Shown: positions 27,654 to 36,389, counted from the first letter of the stretch. The stretch is DNA of 64,000 nt from an uncultured Tenacibaculum sp. (GCA_947501615.1 CANMWK010000022.1:1-64000), one strand, 5' to 3'. Numbers and translations: made by a program. The notes: generated by a model not told the origin, from the letters alone.

Positions 27654-28389
27654 CTATTTATATGGGTTAATAGGGAAAAATATTTCGTATTCTTTTTCCA
27701 GAGGATATTTTTCGAAAAAATTCGAAACGTTGGACTTAAATCATCATAGCTATGTAAACTTTGATATTAATGTTATTAATGAGTTAGATGAGGTTTTAAA
27801 AAAAAATAAAACGAATTTAAAAGGGCTTAATGTTACAATTCCATATAAAGAAGATATTATTCCCTTTTTAGATAGTTTAGATAAAAGAGCGAGAAAAATT
27901 GGAGCTGTAAACACAGTGAAAATAACTAAGAAAGGAAGGTTAAAGGGCTATAATACAGATTTTTATGGATTTAAAAACTCTTTAGAGCCATTATTGGAAA
28001 AACAGCATAGAAAAGCTTTGATATTAGGAACAGGAGGAGCTTCTAAAGCAGTAGCTTATGCGTTAAAAAAACTAGGGATTAACTATAAGTTTGTTTCAAG
28101 AAAAGCAGAAGATAATAAGATGTACAATTATAGCCAATTAACTAAGGAAATTATTGAAGATCATTTAATTATTATCAATTGTACCCCTTTAGGTACTTCA
28201 CCAAATATTTCTGAAAAACCAAATATTCCTTATGAATATATAGGTAAGCAACATATCCTTTACGATTTAATTTACAATCCTGCCGAATCAGCATTCTTGA
28301 AATCAGGAAAGGATAATGGCGCAAAAATAAAAAATGGATTAGAAATGTTAGAATTACAAGCAGAAAAAGCTTGGCAAATTTGGCAATAA
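27634..28389 (+). CDS. aroE: Shikimate dehydrogenase AroE
   Basis: The protein has 251 residues from the ATG at 27634; a TTG three codons upstream is less likely. The shikimate-site motifs GLNVTIPYK (catalytic Lys) and GAVNTVK are present, as is the NADP Rossmann motif LGTGGASKAV, followed by the basic SRK that prefers NADP. It reduces 3-dehydroshikimate to shikimate in aromatic amino-acid synthesis. The start lies inside the end of the second DUF368 gene, 20 bases before its stop, so it is expressed from the same transcript. The length is slightly below the E. coli enzyme, as usual in the phylum. Confidence 0.95.
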   Translation: MENKKSNYLYGLIGKNISYSFSRGYFSKKFETLDLNHHSYVNFDINVINELDEVLKKNKTNLKGLNVTIPYKEDIIPFLDSLDKRARKIGAVNTVKITKKGRLKGYNTDFYGFKNSLEPLLEKQHRKALILGTGGASKAVAYALKKLGINYKFVSRKAEDNKMYNYSQLTKEIIEDHLIIINCTPLGTSPNISEKPNIPYEYIGKQHILYDLIYNPAESAFLKSGKDNGAKIKNGLEMLELQAEKAWQIWQ

Positions 28390-28498
28390 TGTAATTTTAC
28401 TACCTACCTAGAAAAGGAATTAGATATTTAGATTAAGTATTATTCAATATTCCTTATCTTTATATTCGAAATCAAATGGAACTATAAACATTCTTAAT

Positions 28499-30355
28499 AT
28501 GTTAGAAAATCAAGATAAAAGTATAGAGGAGAACTTAAAAGAAGAATCAACAAGTAAAGAAGTTGTTTCAGAAGCTACGGAATCTGCTGTTAATGAGGTA
28601 GAGAATATGGTGGCAGAAAACTCTGAGAAGGAAGAGAAAAAAGTCGAAATTCCGATGTTAGATTATAATGCAATGGAACTCGAACAGTTAGTTTTAGAAT
28701 TAAAAAAGCTGATTAAAAATCATCCTGTACAACTTATCAAAAACAATGCAGATGAAATTAAAAATGCGTTTAATTTAAAGTTTGGTAAACTTTTATCTCA
28801 GAAAAAAGAAGAGTTTTTAGCAGAGGGAGGTAATTCTATTGATTTTCAATTTTCTAGTCCTGTAAAGTTAGAGTACAATCAATTACTTAGAGAATATAAA
28901 GTAAAAAGAGATGCATTTTATAAGCAGTTAGAAAACCAACTTAAAGATAATTTAGATAAGCGTAATGCAGTTATTGATGAGTTGAAAAATTTAATTGAAA
29001 ATGCAGACCCTAGAACGATGTATAATGAGTTCCAAAAAATACAGGAACAATGGAAAGGTATAGGTGCTGTCCCACGTGAAAGATACAATGACACTTGGAA
29101 AATTTATCACCATCATGTAGAGCGTTTTTATGATTTATTACACTTAAATAAAGATTTTAGAGAATTAGATTTTAAGCATAATTTAGAAGAAAAACAGAAG
29201 TTAATAGAAAGAGCAGAAGCTTTACTTGAGGTTGAAGATGTAAATGTTGCGTTTAAAGAATTGCAAGAATTACATAGAATATGGAAAGAAGATGTAGGGC
29301 CTGTAAATAGAGAGTATAGAGAAGATGTATGGAACCGTTTTAGTAGTATTACCAAAAAATTACATGATAGGCGACATGATTATTACAAAGATTTACGCTC
29401 TAAGCATCAAGAGATTATTGAAGCTAAATTAGTGATTGTTGAAAAAATTAATTCATTTGATTTTTCTAAAAATCAAACTCATAAAGATTGGCAGAATAGC
29501 ATACGTGCCATAGAAGCTTTACGAAAAGAGTATTTTGATGCGGGTAAGTTGCCCTATAATAAAAGCGAAGTGGTTTGGCAAAAGTTAAAAGAAGCTACAA
29601 AACGTTTCAATTCAGCTAAGAATACATTTTATAAACAGGAGAAATCTTCTCAAACCGATAACTTAAAAAAGAAAATGGAATTGGTTGAGTTGGCTGAGAG
29701 TTTGCAAAATAGCGACGATTGGGATAATGCTACGAATACGATGAAACGTATTCAAGCAGATTGGAAAAAAATTGGTCATGTACCAAGAAAATATTCAGAC
29801 GATATTTGGAATCGATTTAAAACAGCTTGTAATTCGTATTTCGATCGTTTAAATGCCCATAGAAATGGTGTAAGTCAAGAGCAAGAAGCTGTTATCGTAG
29901 CTAAAAAGCAATTCATTGAAGATTTTAAAGCTTTAGATGGGGTAACCACCATAGAACAGGTACAAGAATATATTCAAAAATGGAGAGCTTTAGGATCATT
30001 ACCAAGAAATGCTCGTCATTTAGATGGGAAATTCAATAAGGTCGTTGATGAAAGTTTAGCTAAATTGAATTTAGGTAGAGAAGAAATTGAGTTAATGAAG
30101 TTTAAAAATGTTGTAGATGGTTATTTAGCTCAAGAAGATTACAGAAAGTTAGATAGTGAGCAATTCTTTATCCGTAAAAAGATTACAGAAACGGTTAGAG
30201 AAATGCAACAATTAGAAAATAATTTAAGTTTTATATCAAATGCTACAGAAGATAATCCTTTAGTGCAAAGTGTTCGAAAAGGGATACAAGGATTTAAAGA
30301 TGATTTAGATATATGGCAAATGAAATTAGATTATCTAAAGAAGTTAGATTATTAA
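28499..30355 (+). CDS. DUF349 repeat protein
   Basis: The 618-residue acidic, largely helical protein has at least five repeats of about 70-75 residues. Each is built around a W-K/R-x-x-G-x-x-P-R/N motif: WKGIGAVPRERY, WKEDVGPVNREY, YFDAGKLPYNKS, WKKIGHVPRKYS and WRALGSLPRNAR. The first 50 residues are Glu/Ser-rich and probably disordered. There is no signal peptide, so it should be cytoplasmic. The function of DUF349 proteins is unknown. It lies 110 bases after aroE and is followed by a strong terminator, so it may have its own promoter. Confidence 0.9.
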   Translation: MLENQDKSIEENLKEESTSKEVVSEATESAVNEVENMVAENSEKEEKKVEIPMLDYNAMELEQLVLELKKLIKNHPVQLIKNNADEIKNAFNLKFGKLLSQKKEEFLAEGGNSIDFQFSSPVKLEYNQLLREYKVKRDAFYKQLENQLKDNLDKRNAVIDELKNLIENADPRTMYNEFQKIQEQWKGIGAVPRERYNDTWKIYHHHVERFYDLLHLNKDFRELDFKHNLEEKQKLIERAEALLEVEDVNVAFKELQELHRIWKEDVGPVNREYREDVWNRFSSITKKLHDRRHDYYKDLRSKHQEIIEAKLVIVEKINSFDFSKNQTHKDWQNSIRAIEALRKEYFDAGKLPYNKSEVVWQKLKEATKRFNSAKNTFYKQEKSSQTDNLKKKMELVELAESLQNSDDWDNATNTMKRIQADWKKIGHVPRKYSDDIWNRFKTACNSYFDRLNAHRNGVSQEQEAVIVAKKQFIEDFKALDGVTTIEQVQEYIQKWRALGSLPRNARHLDGKFNKVVDESLAKLNLGREEIELMKFKNVVDGYLAQEDYRKLDSEQFFIRKKITETVREMQQLENNLSFISNATEDNPLVQSVRKGIQGFKDDLDIWQMKLDYLKKLDY

Positions 30356-30381
30356 TTTAAATAAGAAGAATATTTATAGTA

Positions 30382-30416
30382 AAAAGCTCAGTTAATGTTT
30401 AACTGAGCTTTTTTTG
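30382..30416 (+). terminator. Terminator of the DUF349 gene
   Basis: AAAAGCTCAGTTAA (30382-30395) pairs perfectly with TTAACTGAGCTTTT (30399-30412) around a three-base loop, followed by T residues. Confidence 0.92.
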
Positions 30417-30513
30417 TCAGGTTATAGATTATTTCCTGTTTAATAAACTTTTTTATCGTAGAAATGAAAAATTGTAATCTTTGGCTCCATTTTTATGATA
30501 AGTTCACTTATGG

Positions 30514-30753
30514 TTATCTTGAAGTAACAATTCTTGGCATCTTTTGTATGGAAGGTTTATCTGGTTCAGGAACAGGAAGAGCATTTATTCCAGGATCTTT
30601 TTCAGAGCAAAAAGTACCATTACCTCCATCATAGCATGAAGCACCGCCTCCACATGTGCCATACCCACATTCATTATGGTTATTACCTCCAAAAATTAAT
30701 TGCTGTGATTTTTTAGGAAGTATTTTTCCCAAGTTTAAGATTGATTTTTTCAT
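30514..30753 (-). CDS. GG-leader Cys-rich peptide precursor 2, 79 residues
   Basis: The 23-residue leader MKKSILNLGKILPKKSQQLI ends FGG and shares MKK[ST][IL]LNLG with peptide 4. The predicted core (56 residues) starts NNHNECGYGTCGGGASC and has four cysteines in a Gly-rich front half, then a Pro-rich tail (LPVPEPDKPS) ending MPRIVTSR. The clustered Cys/Gly front and Pro-rich tail differ from the other three cores. It is probably an exported bacteriocin- or RiPP-like peptide. No processing gene is adjacent. A copy of the hairpin repeat begins 63 bases upstream of its start. Confidence 0.72.
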   Translation of the reverse strand: MKKSILNLGKILPKKSQQLIFGGNNHNECGYGTCGGGASCYDGGNGTFCSEKDPGINALPVPEPDKPSIQKMPRIVTSR

Positions 30754-31427
30754 AATTTTTAGTTTTTAATTTCTGTTTAACAAATTACGGTTTTTCGATG
30801 GATAAATTGCTGTTAAATTTTAATCTCAGGGCGATATTCAAGTATTTAACCATCAAGTTTTTGTGTTGATAGTTGTAAAATTTTCAATTAGATACCTCTT
30901 ATGCTTGCATCGAGGTAGTTCATTTTGTAATTATGTTAACATGAATTCGAGATAAGAATCTAAAGTTAATTACCATGTTTTCTTAATTCAATACGTTTAT
31001 AAAAACCTCTTTTTTATACTTAATACTATACTCAGTAGCTAGTTATATACTTTTTGTTTGGACACATAGTTTCTGATCTAAACAAATAAAATTTCATTTT
31101 AGTTGAGATGTTTTATTTGAAGCTTTTTATAAAAAGCATTATTACATAATTTTAATAGAAGTTTTTTAATCCCCAAAACAGATGAATACATCCCATATTT
31201 AATAAGGGACGAAAAAAATTGGTATATAATCATCACATTTTTATTTGAGTTCAGCACCTTTTTGAGGTATAAATAGTAAACCGTTTTTTAAGCGTCTAGT
31301 TTTACAATCAGATTGGCAAGCATGCAGCTAATCATTTTTAATTTTTATGCTAGTGTAGAAAAAGACATAAACTCTGAATGTCCTTAAAAGATCAGAGAAT
31401 AACCAAAAATTAAAATCAATTAAATAG
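30754..31427. other. Gene-free region between peptide 2 and the lipoprotein gene
   Basis: About 670 AT-rich bases. They hold the repeat element copy B (30816-30925) and a six-base inverted repeat CTCTGA (31372-31377) / TCAGAG (31392-31397) about 30 bases ahead of the next start. No TAnnTTTG box was found near 31428. No open frame looked real. Confidence 0.5.
30816..30925 (+). repeat. Dispersed hairpin element, copy B
   Basis: It matches copy A (17808-17915) over its whole length. The hairpin TACCTC (30893-30898) / GAGGTA (30912-30917) has the same inner ATG-CTTG-CAT cap and is followed by GTTCATT. Two stem pairs differ from copy A on both arms (G-C to A-T, C-G to T-A), so pairing is kept. 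Confidence 0.75.
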
Positions 31428-32576
31428 ATGTATCAAAAAAAGATCAATTTAGAAAGAAGCTATGGGAAAGTATCACGAAGTCGTTTAAAAGGAAAAGTAC
31501 AGGCACTATTTGTTTTTTTGTGTATGACTACACTTTATTTTTCATGTAATTCTAATGATGAAGAAAGTGTAGAAATAACTACTCCAGAACAATCTTTAAG
31601 TATTAAAGATGGAATGTTAAAATTTGCTTCTGTTGAAGATTATGAGAACATGTTGGATAACGATTTGTTGTCTTCTGAAGAACTTAAAGCTAAGGTGGCA
31701 TCGTATACAAGTTTTACAAGTCTTCACAAGGTGATTCAAGGGCGTAAGTTAGCTGGAAAAAACTCAGAATTAGTAGAGGATAAGTTTTTAGAGGAAGGTT
31801 CACCAGTACTTAACATCTTAAATAAAGATGGAATGTTAACTATTGGGAAGTGGACACTTTCTATAGATTTAAATCATGGTATAGTTGGTGTTATTAATTC
31901 AACTGATAACGAAACTATTTCTGCATTAAAAACAAGAGATTTCGAAAATGCTAATATTCGTTGGTACGGCACAGAAGACGATGTGTTGTCGCTTTTAGAA
32001 GATGATGCAGTAAGCACATTAACAATGGCTAGTTTTTCTGAGCGAATGCATATGACTTCTCAACCTGTAAATCATTTGAGTAGAAGAACTACAGATTGTG
32101 GAATAGGGGAAAGCCTAGATAGTTCAACTTTCTTTTTAAAAGATAAAAAAGTTATTAAATCGGAGGTTGTTTGTGGTTCTGGTTTCGATTGTAAAAGATG
32201 GCTAGCAGATGCAAAACATGTATACCAAAAAGCAGGGATTTATTTCTCTTTACAATCAAAAATTAAGTACAGAGGCGATGTTGGATGCTCAGCTATTGAT
32301 CCTAGGGCAATTAGCACAAGATTAACAGTAAGTGTTTCTTATAGTTATGAACGAAGGAGAAGGTTTAGAGGAAATGAAAAAAAATCTGGATCTAAAAGTG
32401 ATAATACCTTTTCTAACGAGTTGAATATAAGATCATATAGTGGAAGTCGATCGTTAAGAAGGTATGAGTTAAATACCACATTTACTTACGAAAGAAAAGA
32501 CGATTGTTTAACTGATAGTCAATGTGCAACTTCTAATCCAAGAGTAACTATAGTAATGCCAAGAATAAAAGACTAA
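31428..32576 (+). CDS. Uncharacterised lipoprotein upstream of a GG-type peptide gene
   Basis: The 382-residue protein has an unusually long basic N-terminus (about 26 residues), then a hydrophobic stretch and a lipobox-like LYFSC (Cys about 40), so export as a lipoprotein is likely. The mature part is Ser/Asp-rich. The C-terminal third (from about 218) has eight cysteines, often in pairs (DCGIGES, VVCGSGFDC, GDVGCS, DDCLTDSQC), and a strongly basic patch YERRRRFRG. No family was recognised. It ends 25 bases before a GG-type peptide gene on the same strand, so the two are probably one transcript. It could be an immunity or export partner; that is inference. Confidence 0.7.
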   Translation: MYQKKINLERSYGKVSRSRLKGKVQALFVFLCMTTLYFSCNSNDEESVEITTPEQSLSIKDGMLKFASVEDYENMLDNDLLSSEELKAKVASYTSFTSLHKVIQGRKLAGKNSELVEDKFLEEGSPVLNILNKDGMLTIGKWTLSIDLNHGIVGVINSTDNETISALKTRDFENANIRWYGTEDDVLSLLEDDAVSTLTMASFSERMHMTSQPVNHLSRRTTDCGIGESLDSSTFFLKDKKVIKSEVVCGSGFDCKRWLADAKHVYQKAGIYFSLQSKIKYRGDVGCSAIDPRAISTRLTVSVSYSYERRRRFRGNEKKSGSKSDNTFSNELNIRSYSGSRSLRRYELNTTFTYERKDDCLTDSQCATSNPRVTIVMPRIKD

Positions 32577-32601
32577 AAATTAATCTTAAATATTTATAAA
32601 A

Positions 32602-32799
32602 ATGAAATCAACAATTTTAAATTTAAACGGAGTAAAAAAGTTAAGTAGAGTAGAACTAATGTCTATAAAAGGGAGTGGTGATGTGTGTATTTCGGGATGT
32701 GTAGGAGGTTGTGATGCTCAATCAGGTGATGACTTTGGAGAATTCGTTGACTGCGCATTAGATTGTTATGATTTATGTGGTGTACCACTTTTTGCATAA
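32602..32799 (+). CDS. GG-type (GS) leader Cys-rich peptide precursor 3, 65 residues
   Basis: The leader MKSTILNLNGVKKLSRVELM plus SIKGS lines up residue for residue with peptide 1 (both 25 residues, with ILxLxGVxKL), except that the last Gly is Ser. The core of 40 residues, GDVCISGCVGGCD onward, has six cysteines in two triplets (CxxxCxxxC, then CxxxCxxxC near the end), an acidic centre and a hydrophobic tail. This regular Cys spacing suggests disulfides, thioethers or metal binding. It follows the lipoprotein gene by 25 bases and is followed by a terminator. Confidence 0.75.
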   Translation: MKSTILNLNGVKKLSRVELMSIKGSGDVCISGCVGGCDAQSGDDFGEFVDCALDCYDLCGVPLFA

Positions 32800-32840
32800 C
32801 TAACAAACAGTATATTTTAGTTATATGCTAATTAGAAATA

Positions 32841-32870
32841 AAAAACCTCGAATTTAAATTCGAGGTTTTT
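32841..32870. terminator. Bidirectional terminator
   Basis: A perfect 30-base palindrome has AAAAACCTCG on the left and CGAGGTTTTT on the right. It lies between peptide 3 and the convergent coiled-coil gene and serves both strands. Confidence 0.92.
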
Positions 32871-32895
32871 CTAATATTTTTAATTTCGTTTAGAT

Positions 32896-33666
32896 TTAAG
32901 AAAATAAATTATCAATTTTTTCTTTCTCTTCAGCAGCTAAAGCAGCATCAACTAAAATTCTACCACTATGCTCATCTATTGTAATCTTTTTTCTATTCGC
33001 TATTTCTAACTGTACTTGTGGAGGAATAGTGAAGAATGAACCTCCAGCAGCACCACGCTCAATAGAAACAACAGCTAATCCGTTTTTAACTTTATTACGA
33101 ATTCTTTTATATGCTGTTAACAAATGTCTATCTATAGATTCAGAAAACTCAACTGATTTTTCGTGTAAAAGTTTTTCTTCTTTTTCTGTTTCTTTCAAAA
33201 TAGCATCTAACTCAGATTTCTTAGCATTTAAATGCCCTTCTTGCTTAGCTAATTTCTCTTTAGTATTTTCAACTACCTGTTTCTTTTGAGTAATTTTAGC
33301 TTTAAATTCTTTAATTCTTTTCTCCGCTAATTGAATTTCTAATTCTTGATATTCAGTTTCTTTACTTAAAGAATCAAATTCTCTGTTGTTACGAACATTT
33401 TTTTGTTGTTCTTGATATTTCTTGATTAAGTTTTTAGCTTCTTCAATAACTAATTTTTTGTTACTGATATCTGTATCTAAGTTAGAAATATCCTGAGCTA
33501 AATTCGAAAGTCTAGTATTTAATCCGGCAACATCATCTTCTAAATCCTCTACTTCTAAAGGTAATTCACCACGAACGTTTCTAATTTCATCAATTCTAGA
33601 ATCAATTAACTGTAAATCGTATAACGCTCTTAACTTTTGTTCTACCGTTACTTCTTTTTTTGCCAT
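32896..33666 (-). CDS. Coiled-coil protein of the C4 zinc-ribbon (zf-RING_7) family lacking the zinc cysteines
   Basis: The 256-residue protein has a long coiled coil (about 1-190) with a C-terminal region homologous to the zinc ribbon of this family. The expected four cysteines are absent: where a CxxC is usual the sequence has RGAAGGSFFTIPPQ, and the second knuckle is DEHSGRILVD. The fold landmarks (IPPQ, GRIL) remain. Loss of zinc ligands is probably shared by Flavobacteria. The start lies two bases after the Nif3 stop on the same strand, so it is translated from the Nif3 transcript. The function is unknown; the coiled coil suggests an RNA- or complex-binding adaptor. Confidence 0.85.
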   Translation of the reverse strand: MAKKEVTVEQKLRALYDLQLIDSRIDEIRNVRGELPLEVEDLEDDVAGLNTRLSNLAQDISNLDTDISNKKLVIEEAKNLIKKYQEQQKNVRNNREFDSLSKETEYQELEIQLAEKRIKEFKAKITQKKQVVENTKEKLAKQEGHLNAKKSELDAILKETEKEEKLLHEKSVEFSESIDRHLLTAYKRIRNKVKNGLAVVSIERGAAGGSFFTIPPQVQLEIANRKKITIDEHSGRILVDAALAAEEKEKIDNLFS

Positions 33667-33668
33667 CT

Positions 33669-34763
33669 TTAAATATAATGTATAGGATTCGTATTTTCTT
33701 CGCTTAAAATAATCGCAAAATTAGTAAATTTTTTTGTAAGATAATCAACTAAAAGATTTTTTGTATACTGTTCACTTTCATAATGCCCTACATCTGCTAA
33801 TAAAATTCTTTTTTCAGCCTTATAAAACTCATGATATTTAAAATCAGCACTTATATACACATCAGCTTTTTCTCGGATAGCATTTGAAATCGCAAAACTT
33901 CCTGAGCCTCCTAAAACAGCTACTTTTTGTATTGGTTTGTCTAATAATTGCGAATGTTTTACACATCCCGTTTTAAACGTAGTTTTTATAAACTTTAAAA
34001 ATTCTAATTCTTGCATTGGTGTAATAAGTTCACCAATCATTCCCATTCCAACGAACTGATTTTTATTTTCTAAAGTGCTTATTTCGTAGGCAACTTCTTC
34101 GTAAGGATGATTTTTAAATAACGCATTTAAGATTTTTCCTTCTTTATGGTTTTCAAAAGTTACAGTGATAGAAGTTTCCTCTTCAAAATGTGTAATCCCT
34201 TTTTCTCCAAATCTAGGATTCGCATTTTCATTAGCTCTATAGCTTCCTCTTCCTTCAATATTAAAAGAACACTGATCATAATTTCCTAAATTTCCTGCTC
34301 CAGCTTCGAATAACACATTTCTTAGGTTGTCGGCATATTTATAAGGTACATAAGTTGTTAGTTTTCTTATGTTGTTTTTTTTCGGAATTAAAACTTTAGT
34401 GTTTTGTAATCCTAATACGTCACACATTTTCGCAGATACACCATTGTTAGAGTTATCTAAAGCTGTGTGAGTAGCATATATGGCAATGTCATTCTTAATT
34501 GCTTTTAAAACAACTCGTTCTACATAATTCTTACCATTTAATTTTTTTAAACCGCTAAAAATTATGGGGTGAAAGCTTACGATTAAGTTACAATTCTTTT
34601 CAATAGCCTCATCAACTGTAGCTTCTAATGTGTCTAAAGTGACTAATACACCAGAAACTTCAGTGTTGTAACTTCCCACTAATAATCCAACATTATCAAA
34701 ATCTTCAGCATAAGCTAGTGGAGCTAATTCTTCTATATAATTTGTGATATCTTTTATAGTCAT
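33669..34763 (-). CDS. Nif3-like dinuclear metal centre hexameric protein
   Basis: The protein has 364 residues from the ATG at 34763. An upstream ATG at 34817 would add 18 residues and lies before the promoter box at 34784-34791, so it was rejected. N- and C-terminal Nif3 halves carry metal-ligand motifs (SFHPIIF, THTALDN, DVGHYESE), with an inserted PII/CutA-like domain in the middle (about 125-235), the longer form of the family. Nif3/DUF34 proteins have been linked to GTP cyclohydrolase-like or metal-related roles, not settled. It is followed two bases later by the coiled-coil gene, a pairing conserved in the phylum. Confidence 0.92.
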   Translation of the reverse strand: MTIKDITNYIEELAPLAYAEDFDNVGLLVGSYNTEVSGVLVTLDTLEATVDEAIEKNCNLIVSFHPIIFSGLKKLNGKNYVERVVLKAIKNDIAIYATHTALDNSNNGVSAKMCDVLGLQNTKVLIPKKNNIRKLTTYVPYKYADNLRNVLFEAGAGNLGNYDQCSFNIEGRGSYRANENANPRFGEKGITHFEEETSITVTFENHKEGKILNALFKNHPYEEVAYEISTLENKNQFVGMGMIGELITPMQELEFLKFIKTTFKTGCVKHSQLLDKPIQKVAVLGGSGSFAISNAIREKADVYISADFKYHEFYKAEKRILLADVGHYESEQYTKNLLVDYLTKKFTNFAIILSEENTNPIHYI

Positions 34764-34783
34764 TGTATCAATTTTCCTTAGTT

Positions 34784-34791
34784 CAAAGTTA
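34784..34791 (-). promoter_or_regulatory. -7 promoter box of the Nif3 gene
   Basis: CAAAGTTA on the plus strand is TAACTTTG on the minus strand, an exact TAnnTTTG match 20 bases upstream of the ATG at 34763. Confidence 0.6.
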
Positions 34792-34816
34792 ATATTTTTA
34801 ATGTATTTTCGCTGCA

Positions 34817-35836
34817 ATGAAAGTGATAAGGTACTTATTATTTCCGTTTGCTATACTTTATAATATAGTAACTTTTATTCGTAATTTTTGTTACGATATA
34901 GGTTTTTTTACTTCAACATCATTTCAATTACCAGTGATAGTTGTAGGTAATTTAAGTACAGGAGGTACTGGTAAAACCCCACAAATAGAGTATTTAATTC
35001 GTTTGTTGAAAGACAAATATAAAGTTGGTGTCTTAAGTCGCGGTTATAAAAGAAAAACAAAAGGTTTTTTGTTGTTGAATGATACTCATAATGCAGAAGA
35101 TGTAGGCGATGAACCTTTGCAGTTTTTTTTAAAATTTAAAGGTATTCGTGTTGCTGTTGATGCCAATAGAACAGCTGGAATTCAACAACTCATAACAAAT
35201 GTAAACCCTGAAGTAATTTTGTTAGATGATGCTTTTCAGCATAGAAAAGTAAAAGCAGGATATTATATTTTATTAACTAAGTTTGATGAATTGTATGCAA
35301 ATGATTTTTTGTTACCAACTGGTAATCTAAGAGAGGCTAGGAGAGGAAGTGATAGAGCTAACAGTATTATTGTTACAAAATGTCCGGAAAATTTATCTGA
35401 TGAACAACAAGTATTTATCAAAAAACAATTAAAACCAAAAGCAAACCAAAAGGTTTATTTCACTTCAATAGGATATAATGAATCTTTGCAAGGAGATCAA
35501 AATATTTTGTTATCGCAATTGAAAAATACAGAATTGGTCTTAGTAACAGGAATAGCAAATCCTAAACCGTTACTTGTTTTTTTAGAAGAAAGGCAAATAA
35601 AATTTAAGCATATTAATTTCTCAGATCATCATAATTTTACGGCAAAAGATATCGATAAAATAAATACTATTTATAAAAGTATACCAACAAAAGATAAACT
35701 CATTTTAACTACAGAGAAAGATTATATGCGATTGCAAGGGAAAGTTTCTAATCTACTTTATATGCCTATAGAAACTAAGTTTTTACATCAAGAAGAAAGA
35801 TTTACCGCTGATATCCTGAGTTTTATACAAAGTTAA
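34817..35836 (+). CDS. lpxK: Tetraacyldisaccharide 4'-kinase LpxK
   Basis: The 339-residue protein has an N-terminal membrane-associated hydrophobic segment (about 4-25) and the P-loop GNLSTGGTGKTP (about 44-55). LpxK landmarks SRGYKRKTKG, VGDEP and LLDDAFQHRKV follow. It phosphorylates the lipid A disaccharide at the 4' position at the inner membrane face. Many Bacteroidota make 4'-dephosphorylated lipid A later, but the kinase is still needed. It is divergent from the Nif3 gene with 53 bases between starts. The promoter of the next gene overlaps its stop codon. Confidence 0.95.
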   Translation: MKVIRYLLFPFAILYNIVTFIRNFCYDIGFFTSTSFQLPVIVVGNLSTGGTGKTPQIEYLIRLLKDKYKVGVLSRGYKRKTKGFLLLNDTHNAEDVGDEPLQFFLKFKGIRVAVDANRTAGIQQLITNVNPEVILLDDAFQHRKVKAGYYILLTKFDELYANDFLLPTGNLREARRGSDRANSIIVTKCPENLSDEQQVFIKKQLKPKANQKVYFTSIGYNESLQGDQNILLSQLKNTELVLVTGIANPKPLLVFLEERQIKFKHINFSDHHNFTAKDIDKINTIYKSIPTKDKLILTTEKDYMRLQGKVSNLLYMPIETKFLHQEERFTADILSFIQS

Positions 35837-35841
35837 ATTTG
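35834..35841 (+). promoter_or_regulatory. -7 promoter box of the thioredoxin gene
   Basis: TAAATTTG matches TAnnTTTG exactly. Its first three bases are the lpxK stop codon. It lies 44 bases before the ATG at 35886. The -33 element is unclear. Confidence 0.45.
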
Positions 35842-35885
35842 TATATTGGCATTGTTTTTGTTTATCAGTGTAATAAATAAACGTA

Positions 35886-36362
35886 ATGAGAAAAATAATA
35901 AGTACTTTATTCTTAGTTTTTTTGATAATAACAAATCTATCTGCTCAGATTGAGGAGCAATCAGAAACGAAACAAGAAACAGATGTTTGGTCTTCTACAT
36001 TACAAGATGCCTTAAAAAAAGCTTCTGATGAGAATAAACCTGTTTTAATTTACTTTACAGGTTCGGACTGGTGTGGGCCATGTATGAATTTAGATAAAAA
36101 TTTATTTCATACAGAAAAGTTTGAAAGCTTTGCAAAAGAAAATTTAGTGTTATATGCAGCAGATTTTCCAAGAAATAAAGACTTAGTATCGTCCGCTAAA
36201 AGAAAAATAAATAAAGATTTAAGTCATAGATATGATCAAAGTTCATTTCCTACGATCATTTTGATTAATACAAAAGGAGAAGTTTTAGGAAGGAAAAATG
36301 GAACCTATTTACCAGAATATTATTTTCCTTTTTTCGAAGAAATAGTAAATCAGTATAAATAA
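35886..36362 (+). CDS. Exported thioredoxin-family protein
   Basis: The 158-residue protein has a signal peptide (about 1-20, ending NLSAQ) and a thioredoxin fold with GSDWCGPC (Cys63, Cys66) and the cis-Pro region SSFPTIILIN. The DALKKASDENKPVLIYF stretch in front of the active site is typical of the DUF255/thioredoxin_7 type, which acts on periplasmic disulfides. It appears monocistronic, with its own promoter box and a terminator directly after the stop. The specific partner is unknown. Confidence 0.88.
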   Translation: MRKIISTLFLVFLIITNLSAQIEEQSETKQETDVWSSTLQDALKKASDENKPVLIYFTGSDWCGPCMNLDKNLFHTEKFESFAKENLVLYAADFPRNKDLVSSAKRKINKDLSHRYDQSSFPTIILINTKGEVLGRKNGTYLPEYYFPFFEEIVNQYK

Positions 36363-36389
36363 AAAATCCTCTTTAAGAGGATTTTTTTA
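36362..36389 (+). terminator. Terminator of the thioredoxin gene
   Basis: AATCCTCT and AGAGGATT form a tight stem with a TTA loop, followed by T residues. It begins at the stop codon of the gene. Confidence 0.88.

Noticed and set aside
29128..29355. Reverse-strand frames inside the DUF349, TamB, GcvP and other genes
   Set aside because: They are shadows of AT-rich coding sequence, with low-complexity Ser/Phe-rich products and no conserved motifs.
31250..31310. Possible fourth copy of the hairpin element
   Set aside because: A few shared words (GCATGCA.CTAATCATTTT) but no alignable stem and too many gaps; not distinguishable from chance in AT-rich sequence.
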